From: Triglochin maritima
Lineage: Eukaryota; Streptophyta; Magnoliopsida; Alismatales; Juncaginaceae
Direction: 5' to 3'
NCBI GenBank assembly: GCA_963682175.1
Contig: OY821787.1
Location: 18,702,501-18,766,500, forward strand
DNA length: 64,000 nucleotides
Positions 1 to 11,039 of the stretch are shown in pieces (within the stretch, counting starts at the first letter, position 1; each line of letters begins with the position of its first letter). A model generated the notes under the pieces. The model was not told the origin of the DNA, ran no database searches, and saw only the letters and a list, made by a program, of their open reading frames with translations. The position numbers were made by a program, and so were the translations under genes.

Positions 1-904
1 AGAAGAAGGTGATCATATTGACCAGTTAGAGGATATGATCCGAGATGTTGCTGATAATTATTTTGATAAACCCGATGTATACTTGGTAGTTTACTGTCTG
101 ACAATGAAAAACCATTGTATCCTGGTTGCACCGAGTTTAGTAGGTCGTTTGAAGTTTTAAGGTTTTATACCTTGAAAGCAGCAAGATGTCAGTTTCACTA
201 CCCTGCTGATGTGGTTGAAAGAGATTCTTCCAAATAGTAGTGTACTTCCAAATTGTACCTATGATGCTAAAAAGATATTGTCTCCAATCGGGATGTAGTA
301 TAGGAAAATTCATGCATGTCCTAATGATTGTATACTCTATAAAGGTAACTCTAAAAATCTTCATTATTGTTCTACTTGTAATGTCTCACGGTACAAACAG
401 AAGAAAAATATTAGTGTTGATGATAACGGATACCTACAAGGTCCTTTTGCAAAGGTGTTGTAGTATCTACCAAGAATTTCATGGTTGAATCATTTGTTTA
501 CATGTTCTGAGGACTCAAAGAACCTGACTTGGCTTGCAAACAGAGAGGCAATGAGTGGTCAGTTGCTTTGCGATCTTCTAGACTCTCCCAGTGGAAGAAA
601 ATTAATTCCAACTTCCCATTATGTGGTGAGGAATCTAGAAACCTGAGACATGGTTCGTGTACCGGCGGAATGAATCCTTATGGTAATTTGAGTAGCCTTC
701 ATAGCTTGTGGTATGTTTTGCTTATTATTTACAATCTCCCACCATGGTTAAGCATGAAATGTAGATACATGATATTGTCGTTAATGATTTTGGGTCCAAA
801 ACAATCGGGAAACAACAACGATGTATACTTGAGATCCCTAATTGATGACCTAAAGACATTGTCGGAAGATGGTGAGCAAGTGTGGGATGCCCATCGAAAA
901 TAGT
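1..904 (+). pseudogene. CACTA TNP2-type transposase, fragment 1
   Basis: Decayed transposase of a CACTA (En/Spm) DNA transposon, which would cut and paste the element in the nucleus. Conserved TNP2 peptides appear in order but in different frames: KIHACPNDCILYKG near 305-350, a stretch reading SEDSKNLTWLANREAMSG near 505-560, then NPYGNLSS, YNLPPWLSMK and NDVYLRSLIDDLKTL up to 900. Several stops and frame changes separate them, so it is dead. It starts before the window and is cut at 904 by a solo LTR; the reading resumes at 2460. Similarity is recalled from the family, not searched. Confidence 0.88.
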
Positions 905-2459
905 TGATTAGTAGCATATCATACATTTCATTCATGCTATATATCCTTTATTTTACACAAATTTTGTGCTACTCGAGTGTTTCTTTGTGGTGTTTCTTGT
1001 GTTAGGTAATAAAGAAGAGAAAGGAAGAGAAAATGAGTGAAATGCCAGAAGAAATGACTCAAATGAAGCAAAGTGGACTTTTTGTCATGCACAAGGACCC
1101 ATTTGCAATTTAGGAAGGACTTAGATGAAATCCAGAGGGACCTGAACTCACGGAAAACATTTCATGAGCAAATATCCCTCAATATCATGATCTTTAAGAG
1201 TGTTTGGGAAATTAAGACCAAACAAGCTCGAACTAGCAGACCAGGAGTGCACCCTATGTGCAAAATACAACAATTAAGCTCTTGGAAGAAAGAAAGGCCG
1301 ATCGCACAAAAGATCCGCGAGCGGTGGATTTTGATCTGCCAATGGCAGATCATTTTGCCCCAATTTGCCCCCAATTTATCCCGTGGCTTTGTCTTGATTA
1401 TATGGGTGCACAAGACTATAGAGAAAGTTATTACATCCGTCGGATTGCTTCCAGATCCATGCAAACCCTTATTTCTTCTATAAATAGACTTGTAGTGCCT
1501 CCTTTCTTCTTCTTCCTTCCTCTCCTCCTTAGGTTAGTTTCCTTTCTTGTTTAGTAGAGTAGATTTTATTTCTTGTTCATTAGAGTAGGTTTTGGTTTCT
1601 TAATTAGTAGTGTAGAGGAGGAGTAGAGAAGTAACCTTGTAATCTTTCATTTTAATCTAGTTTTCTACATTTCTATTATGGTTATGGGTTGCGTTTATGT
1701 TTTCTTGAGTTTAGAGATGAGTAGGGAGTAGTCCATCCCCATTGGGACGTGGAGAAGAAGGTGATGTGATTATGTGATGTACTAAGTGTGTGTTCATCCT
1801 AACCTATGAACCTCACATGAGCTTCATAACCAACTAATGGGATTTTCACTCTTTTCTTTGATGTGCTACAACTCTTAAGTGATGCTTAGCACATACTTTG
1901 ATTAGTGGGCCTATTTTATGGGGAATGATGAGGTGAGGATAAGGATAGAGTGGATATGGAGGAAACATGACATGTGTATGCATGTGCTCGTGTTGGCCAC
2001 ATCCAAATAAATGTCTGACATGTTTTAATGATTGTGTCAAATCTTATTTCATGTGGAGACATATTGGGGTTTGGTCATTATGGATGTCCTCATATTAGCC
2101 TCATTTCAATTATTGTGTTGTATGTTTTAATGATAAAGTTTTATCTTATTTCATGTGGAGATAAAGTTGGATTTGATTTTATGGATTTCATGTATTACAT
2201 GTTGTGATGAGCACCAATGAACACACAAACGTACACATTTTCTCATTTTCGCATTCTTTCTCTACCCCCAAGGGATTTATTTTTATCGTTTGCTTTCTGA
2301 TTTTGTACGCATCATAGTGTAATTCCGATCTTATATCTCTCTTTTCCTTTCCCCACTCGAGTATTGTGGACTCCGACTCGCACATGCTCCTCATGGACAC
2401 AACCCATACTTGCCGCATCTTCACTGACACCGTGCACTTATGGTATTATAACGGATTCA
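905..2459 (+). mobile_element. Solo LTR, Athila-type superfamily
   Basis: An LTR of about 1.55 kb beginning TGATTAGTAGCATATC and ending near GGATTCA. It resembles the LTR at 6167-7881 and lies inside the CACTA transposase gene. Shared LTR blocks are present: a CT-rich stretch after 'aaatagact' near 1485, a 'ccatccccattggg' block near 1735, and 'ctcgagta' plus 'acccatacttgcc' near the 3' end. No internal region or second LTR adjoins it, so it is a solo LTR left by LTR-LTR recombination. The 5-bp target duplication is not clear: the flanks (aatag / aacga) match poorly. Confidence 0.82.
1333..1351. promoter_or_regulatory. Perfect LTR palindrome with CCAAT core
   Basis: GATCTGCCAATGGCAGATC is a perfect 19-nt palindrome about a central base. 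It lies where other LTRs of this superfamily carry GACCGCCAATTGGCGGTC, upstream of the core promoter. Both arms differ from that sequence, yet symmetry is kept. It contains a CCAAT box on one strand and its near mirror on the other. A role in transcription or as a hairpin is inference. Confidence 0.55.
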
Positions 2460-2947
2460 ACGAACAGTCCTATACTATACATGTGATGATCTTTTGCACA
2501 ATAAATGATATTATCTGTGTTGTGAAATGCAGATACATGATATTGTGTGTGTTGTGAAGAAAACATGTGTCCTTTGTAGCTAGCGCGTGGGGGTAAGATG
2601 GTGTATCTTGGTCATCGGATATTCCTTGCTATAAATCATATGTATTGTAGATTGAAGAAGGCATTCAATGGAAAGCAAGAATGTAACGAAGCACCCAAAG
2701 TAATAAGTGGCAAACAAGTATATGAATGTGTGAAGAACATTAAAGGTGAATTCGACAAGCCATGCAGCCATGGAAATGGTAAGAGTAATTGGAAAAAGAC
2801 ATCCATATTTTTTGAACTACCTTACTGTCAAAGTTTAGAAGTTAGACATTGCAGTGATGTCAGGCAAGTAGAAAAATAGTTTGTGATTGTTTACAGGAAA
2901 CCATTCTGAACATACCTGGTAAGACAAGAGATGGCTATAAAGCTAGA
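2460..2947 (+). pseudogene. CACTA TNP2-type transposase, fragment 2
   Basis: Continuation of the transposase after the solo LTR. Peptides typical of TNP2 proteins are seen: MIFCTINDI near 2494, VYLGHRIFL and LKKAFNGKQE in the open frame 2598-2879, then SIFFELPYCQSLEVRHCSDV. After a one-base slip it reads VCDCLQETILNIPGKTRDGY up to 2940. The reading breaks at 2947, where an LTR element is inserted, and resumes at 7882 with RLDLLELGIREN. The length and order match the middle of TNP2-like proteins. Confidence 0.9.
2943..2947. repeat. Target site duplication CTAGA (left)
   Basis: CTAGA directly precedes the LTR start TGATTTGTAGC at 2948. The same five bases occur at 7882-7886, directly after the LTR end ATCAATCA. 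A 5-bp duplication is normal for Ty3-gypsy integration. Removing the insert and one copy brings the transposase peptides back into register. Confidence 0.9.
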
Positions 2948-3006
2948 TGATTTGTAGCATATCATACGTTGTATTCATGCAATATATCATTTATTTTACC
3001 CCATCC
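2948..3006 (+). mobile_element. 5' LTR remnant (59 bp)
   Basis: TGATTTGTAGCATATCATAC and the following bases match the first 60 bases of the LTRs at 905 and 6167. The match stops at 'ttattttacccca', where internal-region sequence begins, marking a deletion junction. Confidence 0.75.
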
Positions 3007-3145
3007 TTTAGTAGGGTGTTCTCTGTTCTCGCACGGCGCCTAGTACTCGGGAAATTAGGTCCGAGTGGACTTAGTACCTGGTGCTTTCAAGTTATCTGAC
3101 TTGGGATGCACCAATCGGACTCCCATTACACGAGGGCTAGGGACC

Positions 3146-5576
3146 TAAAAGGAATGTGTTCTAAAAGTTTACTTTCATATGTCATTTATTATGAATTGAA
3201 TGTATTAACATTTGTTTCTTGATTAATGTATTCGTCTTTTGGATGTGTTAAGGAAGACGCTCCTGGTCCGTAACCGTAGAGCTCTAAAAGATAATAGTTT
3301 ACATAAATAAAAAATGATTCACCATCATGGTGATTAACATGGGACATTAATTACCTAGATAAGATTGTCGTGTTGGTCAAAAGAGATATCATATCTCTAG
3401 AAATATTTAACATGTGTATATGAAATAGAAAATGTTTGTGTCATTAATGTTTCATTGTGTTTGTGTCATTAATGTTTCATTGTGTCTTTGAATTCTAAGA
3501 TATGAGACCTATATCTTTTCACATAAGAAGTATATGATTTGATTATTATCAAAATCTGTCAATGAGTATAGTGATAAAAGTATTAGTTGGTTATACATAA
3601 CTTGTGATGGAAAAGTTGATATGTCAAAACATTACCATTTCCCCTCTTGACATGAGTGATGATATTGCTGGGCCCCTTGATAAAGCGAAATTATAATGTG
3701 CACAATATAACTTGTGTATAGTTACATATTTATAATTAGCTTTAAAAATCAAATGAATATATAATACAAAGATGACACATTTCTACTATGTATAATATTC
3801 TCAATATATTGAGGCGAGGGATAGATACAATTGATATATTACGTATCACTAAATTGATCGTGTTTAGTTCGAGTGACCAAGACATCTTTGTTATTTGGGT
3901 AATTATAATGTGTAGCTAGATACCGCTTATTGTTTAAGATATAAAGTGTTTATATCAATGTTAGCATAACTTAGATCCTCCTGTAGGTCACACCACAAAA
4001 CTGGGAAACAACAAATATGTTTTTGCATTTTATATGATGTATTGAAATACATGTGGTAAAACACTAAATCAATATGTCGTGATTACGACATGGTTAGAAT
4101 AGCCAATAAATTTATATGAGATGTTTATATCTTATGGGGTATAATGTTTGACATTATATATAATGTGATCCACAACATTATAAAATATAAATTTGCTAAA
4201 CCCCAAATATCTGTTGGATACTGATATAAAATTTGATAAAGGCAAAAAAGAGTGAAAACGGTCGAAATTTTTTCATGACCAGGTCGATCGACTATAATAG
4301 TAACTTTTAAATTCTGAAATGGTCAACTACGTGGACACATGGTTCGACCGAAAATAACAGGAAGTTTTACTGTTGGAAAACGGTCGACTGGTGTGGTAAG
4401 GATTTTACCAGGATTATCGGGAGCATTCTTGGTAGGGGTGCAAATGGTTACCAACTATCTGAGTATTCGATTCGAAAAATTATATTTAGTTCGTATTTTG
4501 AAAGTTTCATGTTACCAATTTAATTTCGGATATGGATTTGGTTTAAAAAAAATTACCAATTAGAAATCGGATACGAATTCGGATACAAGTTATTTCAAAT
4601 TCGAATTATCCAAATTATTCGGATACATGGTTAAATACATACATTAGTATTCAAAAATTTAGTTTTCAAAAATTTTGACTTGAAAATTTAGTATTCGAAA
4701 ATTAATTAATATACATATCTATTTAATTTCGGATAATATCCGAATACCAATTAGTATTCGAAAATTCTGAAGATTCGGATTCGAATTTGGATTGTTCTAC
4801 TAATTTTGGATTCAAATTCGAATTTGGTAATGGATAATGGAATTCGAATTCGGATGTACTTGGTATCCGAGTCAAATTATCTGAGTTGCACGCCTAGTTC
4901 TTGGTAAGGCTTTCGTTGACCGACTAGGAGCACTGTCCGACCGAATTTGTCGATTTCTAACCGATCGGTCAAACGATTGGTTATTTCGATCTATCGTTTC
5001 CATACAATTTTGCCTGCATTAATAAGAGAATTTTTTTGATCATTGGTTGGATTTGTTCCAATTTAGTCAGACGAGGTTATGTGATTATAATTTCTCGAAA
5101 TATGATTAGTTTGGAGGAGCTATTAACTAGGGATCATGTGTAAGTGGGTTACACATGATGTGGGTTGGAGGAAGTCATATAAATAGGTCCCTCCTCTCTT
5201 CCTTGTTTACATGAATGCAAAAATTCTCCTCCCCATTTTCCTCCACCTTATCCATCTGAAAATTCCTTTATTAATTGAGTGTTTGAGGGATTAAATTCTT
5301 TGGAGCATTGAAGGGGTAATTAGCTAGATTATAACCTCGTAATAGAGATTGATTGACTAGCTTCGACGTGCAACTCAACTTCCCATTGGTAAATGGGATT
5401 CGATAATCCCCTAGGTATGATCCAATCTATGTATTTCAATATTAATTAGTATATTATATATATTGAAATACAATTAGGAACTTTGTACATAAAATTGTTG
5501 AAAAATATGAAAACCAATCGTAATTGTTTGTAATTTTTAAAAAAAATATACACAAGTATAGGGCACAAAATCCAAC
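3146..5576 (+). mobile_element. Probable Ty1-copia solo LTR, interrupted by a MITE
   Basis: A block of about 2.4 kb interrupting the LTR element's internal region, whose uninterrupted form is seen near 59340. It ends ...AAAATCCAACA. Flanks GGACC (left) and AGATC (right) each differ by one base from the expected intact GGATC, consistent with a decayed 5-bp duplication. It has repeated CGGTCGAC/GACCGA motifs (4260-4975), as do the copia-related sequences near 46550-46920, and a TATA-like 'catataaatagg' near 5177. The left end lacks a clear TG. No coding capacity is seen apart from short chance ORFs. Confidence 0.5.
4433..4896. mobile_element. hAT-type MITE, 464 bp
   Basis: Terminal inverted repeats TAGGGGTGCAA and TTGCACGCCTA pair at 10 of 11 positions. 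They are flanked by an 8-bp duplication with one mismatch (ATTCTTGG at 4425-4432, GTTCTTGG at 4897-4904). An 8-bp duplication and TAGGGGTGCAA ends are hallmarks of the hAT superfamily. The interior is AT-rich with many TTCGGAT and ATTCGAA motifs and has no transposase, so it is non-autonomous. Confidence 0.85.
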
Positions 5577-6147
5577 AAGATCGCCCTATATGGAGATTTG
5601 GGAGAGGGTGTATGTGATAGGTTAAATCCTGACAGGCAATGATGCACGAAACTAGACCCTGGGAAAGTTAAACAACACCAGTTTTAATTCGTTGTTCTCT
5701 AAAAAGAAAGGAAGAAAAAAAGAATTACAAATAAGAACCTTAATGGACTTTACACGACGTATACCTTAAGCATGTTAAGGTCGCCCATGTCTTTCACTAA
5801 ATTCCTTAATTGACTTGCCCGACTGGTTCCTTAGGCTAGGTGTGTGGACGAAATACATATATAGAATCGGCATGTAGTATTACCGTGTCCAATGATCGAC
5901 AAAAGTAGGTCCATGGAGTTGTGTTGCTTGGTTGAATAATGCATCAATGTTCGGATTTTGTGGGTATATCCGCTGAAAACCCTCAGGAGGCACCACTCCT
6001 CCTTGGTGACAAAGAAGTTTAACGGCTTGTTGCACGTGCTAAGTTCAACCGTGATTCCTACGAAACTGAGTTAGTATTTTTTGTTTTTTGTTTGCTTTTC
6101 CTTTCTTTCATATTTTTTCGTTCGTTGTTTTGCTCAAGACTAGCAAA
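5577..6147 (+). mobile_element. 3' internal non-coding region of the 2948-7881 element
   Basis: Homologous to the 3' untranslated internal regions of elements 1, 2 and 3. Shared blocks include 'tatggagatttggga', 'gcaatgatgcacgaaac', 'gtgtgtggac', 'aataatgcatca', 'tccgctgaaaaccct', 'cggcttgttgcacgtgctaag' and 'cgtgattcctacgaaa'. No ORF is conserved. Confidence 0.85.
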
Positions 6148-6166
6148 AGGTATGTGTGTGGGTTTT
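6148..6166 (+). promoter_or_regulatory. Polypurine tract region
   Basis: AGGTATGTGTGTGGGTTTT directly precedes the 3' LTR. Other family members have AGGTGTGGGGGTATT here, so this is a decayed tract for priming plus-strand DNA synthesis. Confidence 0.6.
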
Positions 6167-7881
6167 TGATTAGTAGCATATCATACATTACATTCATGCT
6201 ATATATCCTTTATTTTACCCCATATTTGTTCTACTCGAGTGTTTGTTAGATGTGTTTCTGGGTTTAGACAATAAAGAAGAGAAAAGGACCTAAACACAGG
6301 AAGAATGGACTGATTTGGAAGGTTTTTTGATCTGTTTATAATGCTCAGGGAATGGACTGAAAACACGGAGGGACCCAAGTGAAAAGCCGGAGCGATCAAA
6401 GTGTAAAGAAATATATTCTGTCACAAAAGTCCATAACCTGAGGAGTAAATCAACAATTAAAATCAAATTGGCTTGAGGCAATGAACCAGGGTTCAGCCCC
6501 ACGTGCAACAAAATAACATTAATCCACTGCAGAAATTTTGGACCGATCAGAGCAACCGGATCCGCCAGTGGCAGATTTTGATCCGCCAATGGAGGATGTT
6601 TTTGATCCATTTGAGCTCTACGTTTGGTGGCAGGTCGAGTTGTTGGGTTAGAGCAATATGCAATATCTAGATCTCATGTACAACCGTCCGATTGTGCCTA
6701 ATTTCATCCAAGCCATCTAATCTTCCATAAATAGACTTGTAATGCCTCCTTACTTCTTCTTCCTTCCTCTCCTGCTTAGGTTAGTTTCCTTTCTTGTTTA
6801 GTAGAGTAGCTTTCATTTCTTATTTATTCGAGTAGGTTCTAGTTTATTGATTTGTAATGTAGTGGAGGAGAAGAGGAGCAACTTTGTAATCTTCATTTTC
6901 TTAATGAAGTTAAGATTTTATGTTCTTCATGTTGTTATCTTTCATTTGATGCAAAATTTGTTCACTTGCTTTGGTTACTTTAGTTTTCTTTATTTGCTTA
7001 TGGGTTATTTTGTTTTTGTTATTTTCTTGGTAATGGAGATGAGTTATTTTCTTGGTATGGGTAATGTTTTTGTTTTTGTTTTTGTTTTTGTTATTTACTT
7101 GTTATTTTCTTGGTAGAGAGTAGTCCATCCCCACTGGGGGGTGGCGGGTGATCTGAAATCTTGTATTAGTGTGTGTGTTTAATCCAAATCTTGGAGCCTC
7201 ACATGAATTTCATAGCCATTTTGTTGGGTTCCTCACTCTTGCCTTTGATGTGCTAATGGTCTTAATTGATGCTTAGCACATGCTTTGGCTAGTGGGCCCA
7301 CTTTAAGGGGAATGATCAGGTGAGGTTAAGGTTGGAATGGAAAGAGATAAGGATTGCATGAGGGAGCATGTGCTCTTGTTGGCCTCATCTTAATTAATGT
7401 CTTGTATGTTTTAATGATAATGTTACATCTTAATTCATGTGGAGACATAGTTCGGTTTGGTTATCATAGATTCCTTCTTCTTTATGTCATTGGACATAAT
7501 CATGTGGTTGTCTTTGTCCTCATCTTGATAGTTTTTGTATGTTTTAATGATGGTGATAAATCTTACTCCATATAGAAACACAGTTAGGATTGTGGCATTA
7601 TAAGATTTCCATGTTATGCATGGCATGAGCACTAAATGTTACACACACACGAATACACATCTACACTTTTGCATTTATTCTCCACCTCCTATGGGATTCT
7701 TTTGATTAATCGTTACTGTTTCATGAAGCGTTTGTCATCTAGATTAGGTACCCTCATTCTCCTCTCCTTTTCCACTCGAGTAAGGTAGTTACAACAATAC
7801 TCACAACTCCTTAAGGTTCGACCCATATTTTCCACGTCTTCACCAACATCATGTACTTGTTGTTATTAAAACGATCAATCA
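6167..7881 (+). mobile_element. 3' LTR of the 2948-7881 element
   Basis: Starts TGATTAGTAGCATATC and ends ATCAATCA, followed by the duplication CTAGA. At about 1.7 kb it is longer than its relatives, partly because of a (TTTTTG)n tract near 7064-7092 and T-rich expansion around 6900-7110. The usual blocks are present: degenerate CCAAT palindromes near 6555-6595, 'ataaatagacttg' near 6727 as core promoter, and 'ctcgagtaaggtag' near the end. Confidence 0.85.
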
Positions 7882-7886
7882 CTAGA
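7882..7886. repeat. Target site duplication CTAGA (right)
   Basis: Right copy of the 5-bp duplication, matching 2943-2947 exactly. Confidence 0.9.
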
Positions 7887-8975
7887 CTTGATCTATTAGA
7901 ACTTGGTATACGAGAAAATATAACACCAGAGGATAAGAGGACCTGTAAATATTTACCACAAGCTTATTACACATGGTATACAAAAGTGAACATAACTTTG
8001 TGTCAAACTCTACAGTGTCAAAGTGCCATATGGGTATTCTTCAAATATTAGTAGCATGGTTTCGATGAAAGATTTGAAACTACTTCGTTTGAAGTCTCAA
8101 GATTGCCATGTATTGATGGAGCAACTTTTGGCTATTTCTATTAGATCGATATTGCTGACACACATCAGACACCCAATTATCAAACTTTGTTTATTCTTTA
8201 ACAAGATTTGTAGCAAAGTATTTGATCCGTAGTACTTGGATAAGTTGCAGCCTGAAGTGGTTGTTACAATATGTCAATTCGAGATGTACTTCCCCTAATT
8301 AGTTTTTGACATAATGGTGTGTTTGGTGGTTCATCTAGTCCAAGTTATTAAATTAGCTGGACTGTTTTTCTGAGCTGGATGTAGCCTTTAGAGAGGTACA
8401 TGGGTGTGTTGAAGGGTAATTATAACAATAGACGGAGGTCCGATGCAGAAGGTTATTGAGTTCGGTGATCAGTACATGACTTATACAAAAAGTGTTGGAC
8501 TTCCTAAGAATCGTCACGAAGATTGGGTTGGAGGTAATTGTCTACGTGGTGCATAGATAATAAGTCCAGAGGGTGACGATCCGTTTAAGGTATATTTTTA
8601 TGTGTTGTGCAATTCTGACGAAGTTTAGTCTTGTCTGGAAGAGCACATGCCCCTAATGTAGCAAAAAACATCCACCATAGTTAATGCTCACAATAAAACA
8701 TTCATTGCTTGGTTCAGGAAAATGGTATACAACCATAATGTTTCTTAGACTTTGAAGTGGTTGGCCTATAGGCCTAATCGTGTTGTTACATCTTATAGTG
8801 GTTACAATGTCAATGGATAGTCCTTCTTCACAAAAGCACAATGCAAAATAGTAAGGTCAGTTTAGTTGCTGAAGCTTTGTATATCTCTAGTTTGAAAGAT
8901 AAAAATCCTATATATGTAGAGACGTCATACTACGATCAAATTGAAGATATAACTGTTATAGAATGGGGTTATTAC
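7887..8975 (+). pseudogene. CACTA TNP2-type transposase, fragment 3
   Basis: C-terminal part of the transposase, in several frames. Peptides in order: RLDLLELGIREN, TCKYLPQAYYTWYTK, GYSSNISSMVSMKDLKL, SQDCHVLMEQLLAISIRSI, RHPIIKLCLFFNKICSKVFD, CQFEMYFP. Then a downstream part gives WLAYRPN, SYSGYNVNG and SLKDKNP. These match the DUF4218 region and tail of plant TNP2-like proteins. Many stops (e.g. after FD at 8230) show decay. It directly follows the insertion, so all three fragments belong to one former gene. Confidence 0.9.
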
Positions 8976-9450
8976 GTCGTATTTTTTCGACGTATCACAT
9001 CTGGTTGACCGACCCTAGCTGCCCGACGTGGCGTCCGGGCGACGTGGTAAGGGAGGGGTATGATATGATTGCCAATATGCCGACGTGGTATGTAGGTCAA
9101 CCACTTTCGTATTTACCAATGACACCGATGTGGTATTTACAACATACCACGTCGGCTGGGCCTAGATGATCGATGCAGATGTCCTATTATTAAAACAAGA
9201 GATTTTAAAAAAATCCAATAATAGCACATCCCACGTCAATTTGTTCGCAAGTTTGCGACGTGGTCTGTAGACATGCCACATTGATAAAAACAGAAGGCCG
9301 ACATGGTCTGTGCTATTATTAAAAAAGAATTTCAAAAAATCAAATAATAGAATTTACCACGTCAATTAGATGGCAAACAACATCGACGTGGTTTGTTATT
9401 TCTTGAAATTTTTTCGTGAAATCCCACGTCGGTTTCTACGAAATAACCCA
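8976..9450. repeat. GACGTGG / CCACGTC repeat array
   Basis: The heptamer GACGTGG or its complement recurs about ten times in both orientations (near 9023, 9040, 9079, 9144, 9256, 9356, 9384, 9423). Within it, a unit of about 130 bp with 'ctattattaaaa...aataatag' appears twice (about 9183-9300 and 9307-9400). Short motifs repeated in both orientations next to a CACTA transposase are expected of subterminal repeats that bind a TNPA-like protein. No CACTA terminus could be identified, so the assignment is inference. Confidence 0.55.
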
Positions 9451-9706
9451 CATGTTAGGCTCTTAAATGAATTTTATTGTTTAATACTTATTTTATATTT
9501 ACATTTGCATAAAAATCCCTGCAATTGAAATAGAAATGGACCACATAAAAATCCCTGCAATTGAAACTGACATACCCTAAAACATTCCGATCATCACATG
9601 CAAACATGATTGTGTTCTACACAATGTATATTCCAAAAATGTCATATATATATTTCACTTTCCACTAGAATCCTTGAAATGTATATACCAAAAATGTCAC
9701 ACATAC

Positions 9707-9766
<60 letters not shown>

Positions 9767-10400
9767 TAACCTATTACACATAATCTCAAAATTTATAATA
9801 TCTACATCCAACAGAAACATACCTAGACTTGCAAAAGAAATTGAAGTTGTAAGGTTGTTCGGGTGAAGGTAGTGTTGTAACTATCTTTGTCATGTAAATT
9901 ACATTGGTGTTGTACATTATATTTGTGTGTTAAACTATGTTCCTTCAATTCAGCTGCCTTGGAATATGAACTGTCTCTAAATTGTGTTGTTATACGTACA
10001 CTACGTGTCATAGCAGAATTCTTAGTTATTAGGCTGAACAATTATGTAACATAAACAATTATGAAAAACACAAACACAACTTACTTGAATTGAACCTGAA
10101 TGATTGTGATACACAATGTTTCCATCTTCAATGCCACCCTTGGTTGTTTTGCCTACCATTTCTTTCGACATAACACCTTTTATTGTAGATTCTAGAGATT
10201 ATCCTTTACAATAATATATAGCATTTTGCAATTCAAAGGCAATTGACTCTTGTCACACAACTCCTGAGGAGAAGTTGCTTTTGACGATGGAAGACTATCT
10301 TGATTCTTGAAACACAAAGAAGTATTATTAGAACAAAATTCAAAGGTAATAACATTGCCTTCTTATTTCTACTTTTGTTTTCTCGTAGAATGGAATTGGG
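9451..10400. other. Unassigned AT-rich stretch
   Basis: Contains an approximate direct repeat around 9506-9580 ('ataaaaatccctgcaattgaaa' block twice) and the AT microsatellite. Several short ORFs have no recognised motif. It may be intron or intergenic part of the CACTA element. Confidence 0.4.
9709..9762. repeat. (AT)n microsatellite
   Basis: Uninterrupted AT dinucleotides for about 54 bp. Confidence 0.97.
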
Positions 10401-10419
10401 CATTCATCTTCAGTATTCA

Positions 10420-10720
10420 CACCTCCTACGGTACTTCATGGTGTCGGAATAGGTGTGGCCATATCAGGTAATGCACTTAATTTCTTAAGTACCATAGTCA
10501 TTTGCTCTTGCAAAGTATGTAACTTTTCTTCACAATCCACGTGAATTCCATTCCTACTACACTTCAAGGACGATGACCCAAAGTATTGTCGCAGTCCTAT
10601 TCGACTACCGACACCACGTACTCATCCAACATGCTCCTCTTTGCCCAGGTCTACAGTCAAAATATCTTTTCTACTCTCTGAAACAAACTTGCCTTGGGAA
10701 GCTTGTAGTGTAAGATCATC
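10420..10720 (-). pseudogene. En/Spm second-ORF (Ptta/TNPA-like) relic
   Basis: The reverse strand reads SRKDILTVDLGKEEHVG, a stop, then VRGVGSRIGLRQYFGSSSL, and a coiled-coil-like CEEKLHTLQEQMTMVLKKL. The arrangement 'DILT..LG..EH.GRVRGVG' followed by a helical segment resembles plant Ptta/En/Spm transposon proteins. A further piece (VAMKIV, near 10840-10860) may be an upstream exon. It is opposite in strand to the TNP2 relic, so it may be from the same element in convergent arrangement or from another. Short and decayed. Confidence 0.5.
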
Positions 10721-11039
10721 ATATTACGTACCAAACACAAGAATCTTAAAAACTATATCATTGCCCAACAATAAACACTATTTTATTAATTAATTAGGTA
10801 GCATATGAAACGCAATAAGTAAATGTAACCACTTACAATCTTCATTGCAACCTCACTTGACTCTGAGTTAATGTAACTCGGGGTGACAGAGGAGTAATTT
10901 GCTCTCTCTTCCACTTATCTTGTCTACCTAGGGGAGACGGAGGAGCCAAATTATAGTATGATATACCCCTATATTAGAACAAATTGTTAAATCTAAGAGG
11001 ATTGAAAATGTCACCCAACTTTTGATTCTCGATTTGGTA

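Larger units (their letters stand above)
2948..7881 (+). mobile_element. Rearranged LTR element with truncated 5' LTR
   Basis: Bounded by the duplication CTAGA on both sides, so both outer ends are original. Inside is a 59-bp stub of 5' LTR (2948-3006), then, without PBS or ORF, the 3' part of the internal region (3007-3145 and 5577-6147), a polypurine tract and a complete 3' LTR. A large internal deletion thus removed most of the 5' LTR, the leader and all coding sequence. A foreign 2.4-kb block (3146-5576) was inserted into the remaining internal region. The internal parts match element 3 near 59220-59345 and 59340-59940. Confidence 0.85.

Noticed and set aside
6847..7116. Plus-strand ORF rich in Phe and Val
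   Set aside because: Produced by the T-rich (TTTTTG)n tract in an LTR.
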